A stretch of DNA of 64,000 nucleotides, from positions 4,092,001-4,156,000 of the forward strand of contig NZ_CP015579.1 in NCBI RefSeq assembly GCF_002163585.1. The letters are read 5' to 3'. The stretch is from Tatumella citrea (lineage in GTDB: Bacteria; Pseudomonadota; Gammaproteobacteria; Enterobacterales; Enterobacteriaceae). A program made the translations under genes and the position numbers. This document shows, piece after piece, positions 54,085 through 63,202 of this stretch; position 1 is the first letter of the stretch; each line of letters starts with the position of its first letter. Below the pieces are notes generated by a model, which did not search any database, had not been told where the DNA came from, and saw nothing but the letters and a program-made list of their open reading frames with translations.

Positions 54085-55437
54085 ATGACTAAACATTATG
54101 ACTATCTTGCTATTGGCGGCGGCAGTGGCGGTATTGCCTCGATTAACCGTGCAGCAATGTATGGGAAAAAATGCGCCCTGATTGAAGCCAAAGAGCTGGG
54201 CGGTACTTGTGTCAACGTCGGTTGCGTGCCGAAAAAAGTCATGTGGCACGCAGCACAAATCTCCGAAGCCATTCGTTTGTATGGCCCTGACTATGGTTTT
54301 GATACCACCATTAATCATTTTGACTGGGCGACGCTGGTAAAAAGCCGTAGTGCCTATATCGACCGTATCCACACCTCTTATGACAACGTGCTGGGGAAAA
54401 ATAAGGTTGATGTGATTAAAGGTTTTGCACGGTTTATCGATGCACACACCGTAGAAGTTAACGGTGAGCAGATCACTGCTGACCACATTCTGATCGCCAC
54501 CGGCGGACGTCCGAGCCACCCCGATATCCCGGGTGCTGAGCTGGGAATTGATTCAGACGGTTTCTTTGAACTGGATGCTCTGCCGAAACGCGTCGCCGTG
54601 GTCGGTGCCGGTTATATTGCTGTAGAGATTGCCGGTGTGGTAAACGGACTGGGTGCCGAAACTCATCTGTTCGTCCGTAAACAATCTCCGCTGCGCCAGT
54701 TTGATCCAATGCTGTCTGAAACGCTGGTAGAAGTGATGAATGCCGAAGGCCCGTCACTGCACACTCACTCAGTGCCGCAGAAAGTAGAAAAGAATGCCGA
54801 TGGCAGTCTGACTCTGAGCCTGGAAAATGGCGACCAGTTTACCGTCGACTGTCTGGTATGGGCGATTGGTCGTGAGCCAGCCACCGATAATCTGAACCTG
54901 CAGGCCAGTGGTGTTGCACTGAATGAGCAGGGTTACATTGTGGTGGATAAATTCCAGAATACCAATGTCGCGGGTGTCTATGCGGTGGGCGATAACACTG
55001 GCGCAGTGGAGCTGACTCCGGTCGCTGTTGCTGCAGGACGTCGTCTGTCAGAACGCTTATTTAACAACAAACCGGATGAGCATCTGGATTACAGCAACAT
55101 CCCGACGGTAGTATTTAGCCACCCGCCAATCGGCACCGTGGGGCTGTCTGAACCTGAGGCGCGGGAGCAATACGGTGATGAAGCCGTCAAAGTCTACAAA
55201 TCATCATTTACTGCGATGTATACCGCTGTCACCAGCCACCGCCAGCCGTGCCGGATGAAACTGGTTTGCGTGGGCCCGGAAGAAAAAATTGTCGGTATCC
55301 ACGGCATCGGTTTTGGGGTGGATGAGATGTTGCAGGGCTTTGCGGTCGCACTGAAAATGGGTGCCACTAAAAAAGACTTCGACAACACCGTGGCTATCCA
55401 CCCGACAGGCGCCGAAGAATTTGTCACCATGCGTTAA
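54085..55437 (+). CDS. gor: Glutathione reductase
   Basis: This 450-residue flavoenzyme reduces glutathione disulfide with NADPH. It shows the FAD motif [16 protein letters not shown], the redox-active pair Cys42/Cys47 in [13 protein letters not shown], the NADPH fold [13 protein letters not shown] with the Arg-containing VRKQSPLR, and the C-terminal HPTGAEEF catalytic dyad. Length equals E. coli Gor. The ATG at 54085 is chosen; 20 upstream in-frame residues are not conserved-looking. Confidence 0.97.
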   Translation: MTKHYDYLAIGGGSGGIASINRAAMYGKKCALIEAKELGGTCVNVGCVPKKVMWHAAQISEAIRLYGPDYGFDTTINHFDWATLVKSRSAYIDRIHTSYDNVLGKNKVDVIKGFARFIDAHTVEVNGEQITADHILIATGGRPSHPDIPGAELGIDSDGFFELDALPKRVAVVGAGYIAVEIAGVVNGLGAETHLFVRKQSPLRQFDPMLSETLVEVMNAEGPSLHTHSVPQKVEKNADGSLTLSLENGDQFTVDCLVWAIGREPATDNLNLQASGVALNEQGYIVVDKFQNTNVAGVYAVGDNTGAVELTPVAVAAGRRLSERLFNNKPDEHLDYSNIPTVVFSHPPIGTVGLSEPEAREQYGDEAVKVYKSSFTAMYTAVTSHRQPCRMKLVCVGPEEKIVGIHGIGFGVDEMLQGFAVALKMGATKKDFDNTVAIHPTGAEEFVTMR

Positions 55438-55472
55438 GTGTCAGGCCGCTGTCTGAAAAAGGCCCGTAACTG

Positions 55473-55521
55473 AACTGCACCCCAAAAGTTGGTCACCCAA
55501 CTGAGTAAGGTGCAGTTTTTT
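55473..55521 (+). terminator. Nested hairpin terminator of gor resembling an IS3-type end
   Basis: AACTGCACC (55473-55481) pairs perfectly with GGTGCAGTT (55509-55517), and inside it AGTTGG pairs with CCAACT. A T-run (TTTTTT) follows, so it should terminate gor. The left arm TGAACTGCACCCCAAAAGTT resembles terminal repeats of IS3-family (IS150-like) elements, so the structure may be a relic of IS ends. Confidence 0.65.
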
Positions 55522-55525
55522 ATGC

Positions 55526-55987
55526 TCAGCGTCCTGTATCACTCCGCCGCTGGGCTGCCCGGGTTATGTGATGTCGCTTTACTGCATTACCTTTTGGCAT
55601 TTTACCCGCCACATTCAGTAACCGCAGGAATGTCGGGCATTCCATATGTGAAGATGCCGGACAGTCCGCCACATGACGCAGAGTATTGCGCAGCACCGTA
55701 AGCTGCTCTATCTGCCGGTCCAGTTCATCGGCTTTCTGGTGTAGCTTTTCCCTCGGCAGATCTAACGCACGGTCCTGACCAAACATCCCGGCAAGCTCTT
55801 CCAGCGAAAACCCTGCCAGTTGTCCCATCGATATCAGACGGAGCTGTAGCAAGACTTCCGGCAGAAACTGACGCCGTAAACCATGTCGTGCTACCGATGA
55901 AATCAGCCCCAGCTTTTCATAATGCCGCAACGCCGAAGGCGTATTCCCGCTCCTGCTGGCTACTTCACCAATATCCAGATACACCAT
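55526..55987 (-). CDS. MerR-family transcriptional regulator
   Basis: This 153-residue regulator has the MerR helix-turn-helix YLDIGEVASRSGNTPSALRH followed by YEKLGLISSVARHGLRRQF and a dimerisation coiled coil (about 85-115). The C-terminal effector region contains CPASSHMECPTF with two cysteines, similar to SoxR-like or redox/metal-sensing MerR proteins, but not the SoxR four-cysteine cluster. The ATG at 55987 (MVYLDIGEV) gives the family start. It converges with gor. No target gene is obvious. Confidence 0.82.
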   Translation of the reverse strand: MVYLDIGEVASRSGNTPSALRHYEKLGLISSVARHGLRRQFLPEVLLQLRLISMGQLAGFSLEELAGMFGQDRALDLPREKLHQKADELDRQIEQLTVLRNTLRHVADCPASSHMECPTFLRLLNVAGKMPKGNAVKRHHITRAAQRRSDTGR

Positions 55988-56151
55988 CTCTGACCTCATA
56001 CCGACAGTAAATTGCAAACTGATACTCCGGATAATTTAAGCAGGATGCCCACAGGATGGAACAGAAATCTGAAAATGACGCGAAGGAGGCCCTGGCCACA
56101 TAACGTTGCCGGAGGAAAGAGCGTCAGTTTTGCTTAGGGCCATAAAACACA

Positions 56152-56171
56152 GGCCGGGTATTAACCCGGCC
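56152..56171 (-). terminator. Terminator of the omega-aminotransferase gene
   Basis: GGCCGGGT-TAAT-ACCCGGCC on the minus strand, an 8-bp perfect stem followed by TGTGTTTT, about 40 bp after the aminotransferase stop codon. Confidence 0.75.
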
Positions 56172-56211
56172 ATCAGGATGTTCTTCAGAAAGCTACTGAC
56201 GCGCTACCCTG

Positions 56212-57543
56212 TCAGGCGATCTGATGCAGAGATTCACCCACTGCATCGAACAAGCGATCCAGTTCTTCAGGGCGGGTATTAAACATCGGGCCAAACTGTA
56301 AGGTATCGCCGCCGAACCGGACATAAAACCCGGCTTTCCATAATGCCATTCCTGCATCGAATGGCCGGATTACCGCATCTCCGTCACGAGGTGCCAGCTG
56401 AATAGCCCCAACCAGCCCGCAGTTACGAATATCGATCACATTCGGGCAGCTGCGCAGATTATGCAGCGCGCTTTCAAATACCGGTGCCAGCTCGGCTGAC
56501 TGAGCAACCAGATTATCTTTCTCCAGCAGTTCCAGAGTCGCCAGTCCGGCGGCACAGGCAACCGGATGCCCGGAGTAAGTGTAGCCATGTCCGAACTCTA
56601 CTGAATGTTCCGGCAATGCCTGTGACATATAGGTGTGATAGATTTCACTGCTGGCAACCACCCCACCCATCGGGATCGCGCCGTTGGTGATTTGTTTGGC
56701 AAAATTCAGAATATCCGGTGTAACACCAAAGTATTCAGCTCCAGTCCAGCGACCCATCCGGCCAAATCCGGTGATGACCTCATCAAAAATCAGCAGAATA
56801 TTGTGTTGATCGCAGATTTCACGAAGCCGTTGCAGATAGCCTTGCGGCGGAATGATTGCTCCAGCCGATCCGGACAACGGTTCAACAATGACTGCGGCAA
56901 TGTTGGAAGCATCATGCAGTTCAATCAGCTTCAACATCTCGTTAGCTAATTCCACTCCGCCAGTTGCGGCCATACCCGGCGTAAAAGCCTGATCGGTTTG
57001 CAGGGTATGTGGCAGATGGTCAACATCCATAAACTGACCAAACATCTTACGGTTACCACCGATCCCGCCAAGGCTGGTTCCGGCAATATTGACGCCATGA
57101 TAACCACGGGCGCGGCCGATAAATTTGGTTTTCGCCGGCTGCCCTTTAGCACGCCAGTAACCACGAGCCATTTTGACCGCAGTGTCGGCAGATTCTGAGC
57201 CTGAGCCGGTGAAAAATACATGATTCAGATCACCAGGCATACGCTCTGCAATCTTCTCTGCCAGTTTAAATGACAGCGGATGTCCGTACTGAAAGGCCGG
57301 AGCATAATCCAGTGAACCGAGCTGTTTGGCTACCGCTTGCTGGATCTCACTGCGACAGTGCCCGGCACCACAGGTCCAAAGTCCTGACAGGCTGTCAAAC
57401 AGTTGACGCCCTTTATCGTCGGTCAGCCAGCGCCCCTGCGCAGAGACAATAAAACGCGGGTCGCGTTGAAAGTTACGGTTAGCACTGAATGGCATCCAGT
57501 GAGACTGCAAATTAAGAGCAGAAGTATCAATTGACTCAGACAT
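56212..57543 (-). CDS. Omega-amino acid:pyruvate aminotransferase (BauA-like)
   Basis: This 443-residue class III aminotransferase resembles Pseudomonas BauA, which transfers the amino group of beta-alanine and other omega-amines to pyruvate. Visible are LWTCGAGHCRSEIQ, FFTGSGSESADTAVKMAR (phosphate site), Asp254 in LIFDEVITGFGR and the Schiff-base Lys283 in NFAKQITNGAIPMGG. The start MSESIDTSALNLQSHWMPFS is typical. It is divergent from a LysR gene 100 bp away, which likely controls it, and close to a CitMHS transporter. Substrate range is inferred. Confidence 0.87.
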   Translation of the reverse strand: MSESIDTSALNLQSHWMPFSANRNFQRDPRFIVSAQGRWLTDDKGRQLFDSLSGLWTCGAGHCRSEIQQAVAKQLGSLDYAPAFQYGHPLSFKLAEKIAERMPGDLNHVFFTGSGSESADTAVKMARGYWRAKGQPAKTKFIGRARGYHGVNIAGTSLGGIGGNRKMFGQFMDVDHLPHTLQTDQAFTPGMAATGGVELANEMLKLIELHDASNIAAVIVEPLSGSAGAIIPPQGYLQRLREICDQHNILLIFDEVITGFGRMGRWTGAEYFGVTPDILNFAKQITNGAIPMGGVVASSEIYHTYMSQALPEHSVEFGHGYTYSGHPVACAAGLATLELLEKDNLVAQSAELAPVFESALHNLRSCPNVIDIRNCGLVGAIQLAPRDGDAVIRPFDAGMALWKAGFYVRFGGDTLQFGPMFNTRPEELDRLFDAVGESLHQIA

Positions 57544-57643
57544 GGTGATTCCTCATAAACTAGATTAAGAACAGTTTGCAATCAATCGATAGTTAAGTTA
57601 AATCCATAAAACCATATCTTTAGTTATAGAAATACTTACCTAT

Positions 57644-58552
57644 ATGAAAAGCTTATCCCTTGCCCGGGTCAGTGACTTTGACCTTAAATTGCTGAGGATT
57701 TTCCGGACAGTCGCTGGCTGTGGCAGCTTTTCTGCCGCTGAAGGAATACTGGGGATTTCCCGCCCGGCAATCAGTCAGCATATGAGTGATCTGGAAAAGC
57801 GTCTGGGAATGCGGCTATGTCAGCGTGGTCGGGGAGGATTTTCTCTCACCGCTGAAGGGCGGGAAGTGTTGCAGCTCAGCGAAACCATGATGGCTTCTAT
57901 CGAGACATTCCGTCAGCAGGTCAACCAGATGCACAAGCAACTGCGCGGTGATTTCAATATCGGTATTATCAATAATCTGGTCACCCAGCCAATGATGAAA
58001 CTCACTCATGCGCTGGAGAGTCTGCGTAGCCAGGGACCGGGGATTCATATTTCACTGACCATGACCACCCCTACCGAAATTGAGCAGGCTCTGATGGATG
58101 GCCGCTATCATGTGGGCGCCCTGCCTTTGACTTCCCCGCTGTCAGGGCTGGATTATCTGCCGTTATACGAGGAAAAATCGTCGCTGTATTGCAGCCATAC
58201 ACATCCACTTTTTTATCGTGGTGATGAAATCGCTCCGGGTGAATTACACCGTTATGACGCCATCGCTCCGGCCGAACGAATGACGGCCGAAACCGTCCGC
58301 CTGCATCAGTTGCTGAACTGTACAGCCACCGCATCTGACCGGGAAGGTATCGCTTTTCTGATCCTCACCGGGCGCTTTATTGGCTTTTTGCCGGATCATT
58401 ATGCCGCCCACTGGCAGGAAAAAGGTCTGATGCGACCAGTCGCACCACAACTGCTACATTTCACCCATACCATCGCGCTGGCAACCCGCAAAGGGCGGCA
58501 GCCTAATGCTATCCTGCAGCTGTTTATTGATTCCCTTTCTGCTGCTGAATAA
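57644..58552 (+). CDS. LysR-family regulator next to the aminotransferase
   Basis: This 302-residue LysR regulator has the helix-turn-helix GSFSAAEGILGISRPAISQH (26-45) and RLGMRLCQRGRGGFSLTAEG, then an effector domain starting LRGDFNIGI. It resembles BauR-type regulators found beside beta-alanine aminotransferases. It lies between the divergent aminotransferase and the convergent CitMHS gene. An AT-rich 100-bp region with TAGTTATAGAAATA precedes it; no clear T-N11-A box was fixed. Confidence 0.83.
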   Translation: MKSLSLARVSDFDLKLLRIFRTVAGCGSFSAAEGILGISRPAISQHMSDLEKRLGMRLCQRGRGGFSLTAEGREVLQLSETMMASIETFRQQVNQMHKQLRGDFNIGIINNLVTQPMMKLTHALESLRSQGPGIHISLTMTTPTEIEQALMDGRYHVGALPLTSPLSGLDYLPLYEEKSSLYCSHTHPLFYRGDEIAPGELHRYDAIAPAERMTAETVRLHQLLNCTATASDREGIAFLILTGRFIGFLPDHYAAHWQEKGLMRPVAPQLLHFTHTIALATRKGRQPNAILQLFIDSLSAAE

Positions 58553-58561
58553 TTTTCGTGC

Positions 58562-59902
58562 TTACCCCTGATGGTAAACCGGGATAGCACCAAAGATAAT
58601 TCCACCTACCAACAATGCCAGACTGATGAAGATCCCCCACTTGATAGAAAAACGTTGGTGGTCTCCGATGTCTACTTTGGCCAGACCGACCAGCAGATAG
58701 ACCGAAGGAACCAGTGGGCTCAGTAAATGGAATGGTTGTCCGACAATCGAAGCTCTGGCAATTTCCTCTGCTGAAATCCCATACCCTTCTGCAGTCTGAG
58801 AAATCACCGGCAAAATGCCGAAGTAAAACGCGTCATTTGACATAAAAAAGGTAAACGGCAGACTGATCAGCGCAGTGAAAATAGCAAGGTACGGCCCAAA
58901 GCTATGTGGAATGACAGATAACAGGCTTTTCGCCATCGCATCGACCATCCCTGTCCCCGATAAAATTCCGGTAAAAACCCCTGCGGCAAAAATTAACGAG
59001 GTTACTGCCAGTACGTTACCGGCATGTGCGGCAATTCTCTCTTTCTGCTGTGCAAGAGAGGGGTAATTCAGCATCGCAGCGACAGCAAATGCCAGCATAA
59101 ACAGGATCTGAATAGGCAACGTCCCCATCACCAACATCACCAGTAACACCGTCGTCAGTATCAGGTTTGGCCAGAACATTTTTGGCCGGAGATGTTCTGA
59201 GCCGGATTCGTCGTCTGGCATCCCTGAAGCAGCAGAGTCTGTAAACAAGTTTTCAGGCGATATAACGCCCAGCCGACGACGCTCCCGCAGGCCAAACCAC
59301 ACCGCCACCCCTACCAGTGAACAGCAAGCCAACAGCATGGCAGGTATCATTGGGATAAAGATATCCAACGCATCAATTCTGAGGGCTGCTGCTGCCCGGG
59401 CGGTAGGGCCTCCCCACGGTGACAGATTCATAATGCCACTGGCCAGATTAACCAGACAGGTCATTGCCAGGATATTCATCCCCAGTTTGCGGTACAGTGG
59501 TAAAAAGGCAGCAATAGCAATCATATAGGTCGTTGAACTGTCTCCGTCGAGTGAAACCAGCAGGGTCAGAATAGCAGTCCCGGCCAAAACTCTTAACGGA
59601 TCCCCCCGGACGATTTTCAGAATAAAGCGAACCAGTGGGTTAAACAGCCCGGCATCAATCATCAGACCAAAGTAAAGGATGGAGAATGTCAGCATGACTC
59701 CGGTCGGGGCCAGTTTTTTTACCCCATCCAGCATCATCTCACCTAGCCCCTGATAAAATCCCCCTGCCAGTGCAAAAAGAGTTGGCACGATGATCAAGGC
59801 AATCAGAGCCGACATCCGTTTAGTCATGATCAAATACATAAAGCAGACGACCATTGCAAAACCCAGCACAGTTAACACAATAAAACCCCCGACATTACTC
59901 AA
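58562..59902 (-). CDS. CitMHS-family carboxylate:H+ symporter
   Basis: This 446-residue inner-membrane protein has 11-12 helices and CitMHS/ArsB-like features: LTLLVSLDGDSSTTYMIAIAA, GIMNLSPWGGPTARAAAAL and PFTFFMSNDAFYFGILPV. Known CitMHS members import metal-citrate complexes, and others probably carry different organic acids. Its proximity to an omega-aminotransferase and LysR suggests uptake of a carboxylate linked to that pathway. A central cytoplasmic loop around residues 215-240 is polar. Confidence 0.85.
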   Translation of the reverse strand: MSNVGGFIVLTVLGFAMVVCFMYLIMTKRMSALIALIIVPTLFALAGGFYQGLGEMMLDGVKKLAPTGVMLTFSILYFGLMIDAGLFNPLVRFILKIVRGDPLRVLAGTAILTLLVSLDGDSSTTYMIAIAAFLPLYRKLGMNILAMTCLVNLASGIMNLSPWGGPTARAAAALRIDALDIFIPMIPAMLLACCSLVGVAVWFGLRERRRLGVISPENLFTDSAASGMPDDESGSEHLRPKMFWPNLILTTVLLVMLVMGTLPIQILFMLAFAVAAMLNYPSLAQQKERIAAHAGNVLAVTSLIFAAGVFTGILSGTGMVDAMAKSLLSVIPHSFGPYLAIFTALISLPFTFFMSNDAFYFGILPVISQTAEGYGISAEEIARASIVGQPFHLLSPLVPSVYLLVGLAKVDIGDHQRFSIKWGIFISLALLVGGIIFGAIPVYHQG

Positions 59903-60345
59903 TAAATCCCACGGATACCTGCCCAGTTACCGGTTTACTGACCTGCCTTTACTGAGAAGGCTTATCTCTGATGAAATAATTTGAAATAATCAGACGCAAC
60001 AGAAACAACTTAGCAACATATTGTAACAATAGAGCAACTTAACCTCTGAAAATCGAGGTGCATCATGTTTTGGCCATACGGAGCAGAATATTTGTGAGCC
60101 AGATCGGCTCAGATAAAAAATGATCGGGGGTTAAACAGGGCAAGACCGTGTGCGGGAAAGCGATGCTGCTATAGCGATGAAACCGGTATCATTTGGCGGG
60201 TATCAACGACGATACCAGAGAGAAATCTGTTCTGGCAGAACTTCTGATGGGTTCCGGACAATTCCCTCCGTCCGGGAAAACAGTCACAGCACGATTGTAG
60301 TACCTACAGGATAGCCACAATAATACCGGTAGCGGCTCTGAAAGA
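59903..60345. other. 443-bp gap without a supported gene
   Basis: Short frames only, with no ribosome-binding site. A small hairpin GAGCC-AGATC-GGCTC followed by AGATAAAAAA lies near 60098-60122. It is the upstream region for the CitMHS gene (minus strand); nothing else was seen. Confidence 0.45.
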
Positions 60346-60495
60346 TCAGGTGCTCTTTCTCAGCCGGATACGACAGGCTTCGATTACCCAGGCAGAAAAG
60401 TTTTCGCTGCTCTCTTTCTTCAACGATTCCTGAATATCCTCCAGCATATGGTGCGGAAAACGAATATGTTTAGCGCGTGTCTTTGAGGTGCTCAT
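60346..60495 (-). CDS. YlcI/YnfO-like mini-protein (copy 2)
   Basis: This 49-residue basic protein (start MSTSKTRAKHIRFPHHMLED, end NFSAWVIEACRIRLRKST) is too short for most gene callers. It shares KHIR(F/I)PH and NFSAWV(I/V)(E/D)ACR with the mini-gene at 32353-32526. A ribosome site AAAGGAAT is visible upstream of the ATG at 60495. The layout suggests a ribbon-helix-helix-like DNA-binding or accessory protein of the YlcI/YnfO (DUF3950) type. It stands alone in a mostly noncoding region. Confidence 0.72.
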   Translation of the reverse strand: MSTSKTRAKHIRFPHHMLEDIQESLKKESSENFSAWVIEACRIRLRKST

Positions 60496-61211
60496 TTTCA
60501 TTACTTACTATTCCTTTAACCCTTTGCTAACATTGATTTAGTATTTATGACCAAAATAGAACAAATACATAATATTCTGACAATATTAAGAATGTACAAA
60601 ATTCTAAAGAATTATAAATTCAGATGAAACCCACCAGGCAAAAAATGTGAAAAAACGGTAATTCACGTCATAAAGCAGCATAAATAACCAGATTCGCAAC
60701 GGTGCAATTTTATTTGTAGTGAGATCATTGTATCTCTCCGGTATTTCAGGCTACCAGGGCGTGGACTGCAAGCGTCTGGCACTGACCGGTAATAACAAAA
60801 TTTACCGGGTTTCACTGCAACTGTGGCGTCATCCTGAGCTATTACAGCAGATTTTAATATTTCGATTAATGAATTTTTGTTCCAGAGAATGTTACCTACA
60901 GGATATCAGCAGCTGCCACCACGACAGATATCTCTCTGACTGGCGCTATCGCCCCGACAGATAAACAGCTAACTGAAGCCCCAAAATACTCCCCTGTATC
61001 GCCTTTCAGGTGTGTCTGATCACCTGGTAACATCCTGCAGGACGGAAAACCGGAAAAACTGCAGGTACTTTTCCGGCAGAGACTGATCATTCTGCCGATA
61101 GATGTTCGAAAAACGTCCGGAAGAAATATTTTCGATCTTCGGCCTGAAAATTATTTAAAAAAAAATCTTCCACCTATGAAACGCAAAATAATCGTCTATT
61201 TCCGGTTTAGC
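60496..61211. other. Noncoding region upstream of the malic enzyme leader
   Basis: About 700 bp with no convincing gene. A plus-strand frame at 60719-60964 has no ribosome site and no recognisable protein. The stretch becomes AT-rich toward the malic enzyme promoter. Confidence 0.45.
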
Positions 61212-61297
61212 CTGAAGCTTATAAAAATGCTAAATATCGCGATTGTATTTTAACGTTGGGCTTCAGTTTTATACATTAATTTAACCTGGCCCAACGT
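61212..61297 (+). promoter_or_regulatory. Overlapping inverted repeats upstream of the malic enzyme
   Basis: CTGAAGC (61212-61218) can pair with GCTTCAG (61260-61266), while ACGTTGGGC (61253-61261) can pair with GCCCAACGT (61289-61297), followed by ATAAAAAA. The two pairings share bases 61260-61261, so if transcribed they could be partly exclusive. The region ends about 200 bp before the malic enzyme start. Confidence 0.45.
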
Positions 61298-61499
61298 ATA
61301 AAAAATATTCCCTGCCGGTTATCCAGCAGTAAATTAGTTTGAATTTCCGGAATTCCGGACTTTCCCTGAAGACTTAAAATAAAAAACCCATATTTTTCAT
61401 AAGGGTATTTTAAAGTAAACATTGGTACGCCAGTTGCAATAGATACCAGCGTGAGTGTTATTCAATGATTTTAATTCTATTGTTTACAGGAGCTATATC

Positions 61500-63125
61500 A
61501 TGTCTATGGAAACTACAACTCTTTCCGGTATCGATTTACTGCATAATGCGGCCAATAATAAAGGCACCGCGTTTAATGAACAGGAGCGTAAAAATAACGG
61601 CCTGGAAGGGTTATTGCCTCCTTCTGTAGAATCTCTCGACCTTCAGGTACGTCGTGTACTGAATCACCTGGACAGTAAAAAAGATGATCTTGAGCGTTAT
61701 ATTTATCTGATTGGCCTTGAAGAACGTAATGAAGTGGTGTTTTACAAAACAGTCATGTCTGATCCGAAACGCTTCATCCCGATCCTGTATGATCCAATCG
61801 TTGCGGACGCCTGTCTGGAATTCGGCCACATCTATCGTCGGCCACGCGGAATGTATATCACCCGCCATATGAAAGGCCGTATGGCCGAAGTACTGAAAAA
61901 CTGGCCGGTAAAAGATGTCCGTTTTATTTGTGTTTCTACCGGCGGACGCATTCTGGGTCTTGGTGATATTGGTGCGAATGGTATGGGCATTCCTATCGGT
62001 AAACTGCAGCTTTACACTGCCTGTGCCGCAGTTCCTCCGGACTGTTTGCTGCCAGTATTATTCGATATTGGTACCACTAATGAAAAACTACGTGCCGATC
62101 CACTGTATCTGGGTACCCGCGAAGCTCCGGTCAGTGAACAGGAACTGGATGAACTCACTGAAGAGTTTGTACAGGCCGTACAAACCGTATTCCCGGGTTG
62201 CTGTATCCATTTCGAAGACTGGAAAGGTACCGACGCTATTCGCTATCTGGACCGTTATAAAGATAAAGTTCTGTGTTACAACGATGATATTCAGGGCACT
62301 GCCAGCGTCGCTCTGGCAGGTATCGCCAGCGCGATGAACATTACTGGCGCGAATCTGGCAGAGCAACGGGTGCTGTTCTATGGTGCCGGCTCAGCAGGTA
62401 TCGGTATTGGTAAACTGATTTGTGCCGAACTGCAGGATTTAGGCCTTTCTGAAGAGCAGGCCCGCTCCCGGATCGCTTATATGGATATCAACGGGCTGAT
62501 CGAAACCTCCCGCCAGGATCTGACCCCGGAACAACGGCAATTTGCGCTGAATGCTCAGCCTACCCGTGATTTGGTTCAGGTGATTGAAGATTTCAAACCA
62601 ACCATTCTGTTCGGCGTCAGTACCAGTGCTGGTGCCTTTACCCGGCCAGTGGTAGAAAAAATGAGCGAGATTAACTCACGCCCTGTTATTTTTGCACTTT
62701 CCAACCCCACCAGCAAAGTTGAATGTACTGCTGAACAGGCTTACCTGTGGTCAAAAGGCCAGGCGCTGTTTGCTGCCGGTGTCCAGTTCCCTGAATTTGA
62801 AATGAATGACAAAACATTCTGGCCGGGTCAGGCAAATAATTTCTATATTTATCCTGCTATTGGCCTGGCCACCTACGCAGCCAGACCACTGCTGTTAAAT
62901 GATGAATGTTTTATTGTTGCCGCCCATGCCACTGCTGAACAGGTGACACCTGAAATGCAGAAAAAAGGCATGTTATACCCAAGCCAGGACAATATTCTGG
63001 AAACAGAAATCACCACTGCCGTGCGTATTATTGAATATATGTTCGACAGTGGACTGGCACAGGCTGAACGTCCGGCGAATATCCGCAGCTGGCTGGAAGC
63101 CATGCTTTATAAACCTCACTATTAA
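61500..63125 (+). CDS. maeA: NAD-dependent malic enzyme
   Basis: This 541-residue cytoplasmic enzyme oxidatively decarboxylates malate to pyruvate. The N-terminal domain has NKGTAFNEQER and GLLPPSVESL; the active-site region has GRILGLGDIGANGMGIPIGK, HFEDWKGTDA and YNDDIQGTASVALAG; the NAD fold has VLFYGAGSAGIGIGK; and FALSNPTSKVE follows. Length lies between malolactic enzymes (about 541) and E. coli MaeA (565), but the motifs read as malic enzyme. The ATG at 61500 has CAGGAG 9 nt upstream; 15 earlier codons are unsupported. An AspT-type exchanger follows after a terminator. Confidence 0.92.
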   Translation: MSMETTTLSGIDLLHNAANNKGTAFNEQERKNNGLEGLLPPSVESLDLQVRRVLNHLDSKKDDLERYIYLIGLEERNEVVFYKTVMSDPKRFIPILYDPIVADACLEFGHIYRRPRGMYITRHMKGRMAEVLKNWPVKDVRFICVSTGGRILGLGDIGANGMGIPIGKLQLYTACAAVPPDCLLPVLFDIGTTNEKLRADPLYLGTREAPVSEQELDELTEEFVQAVQTVFPGCCIHFEDWKGTDAIRYLDRYKDKVLCYNDDIQGTASVALAGIASAMNITGANLAEQRVLFYGAGSAGIGIGKLICAELQDLGLSEEQARSRIAYMDINGLIETSRQDLTPEQRQFALNAQPTRDLVQVIEDFKPTILFGVSTSAGAFTRPVVEKMSEINSRPVIFALSNPTSKVECTAEQAYLWSKGQALFAAGVQFPEFEMNDKTFWPGQANNFYIYPAIGLATYAARPLLLNDECFIVAAHATAEQVTPEMQKKGMLYPSQDNILETEITTAVRIIEYMFDSGLAQAERPANIRSWLEAMLYKPHY

Positions 63126-63160
63126 TTTCACCGTTCAGGTTTAGTTCAGGGACCGTTTTG

Positions 63161-63186
63161 CGGGGCGCTCATCCGCCCCGTTTTTT
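63161..63186 (+). terminator. Intrinsic terminator between malic enzyme and exchanger genes
   Basis: CGGGGCG-CTCATC-CGCCCCG followed by TTTTTT is a strong rho-independent terminator 35 bp after the malic enzyme gene. Only 17 bp separate it from the next ATG, so the downstream gene depends on read-through or an unseen promoter. Confidence 0.85.
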
Positions 63187-63202
63187 CCATCAGGAGAAAA
63201 TC

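Noticed and set aside
60719-60964. 81-residue open frame
   Set aside because: No ribosome-binding site, no recognisable protein, composition unlike neighbours.
61500-63125. Malolactic enzyme MleA
   Set aside because: Length is similar, but active-site and NAD-site segments read like NAD-malic enzyme; kept as malic enzyme.
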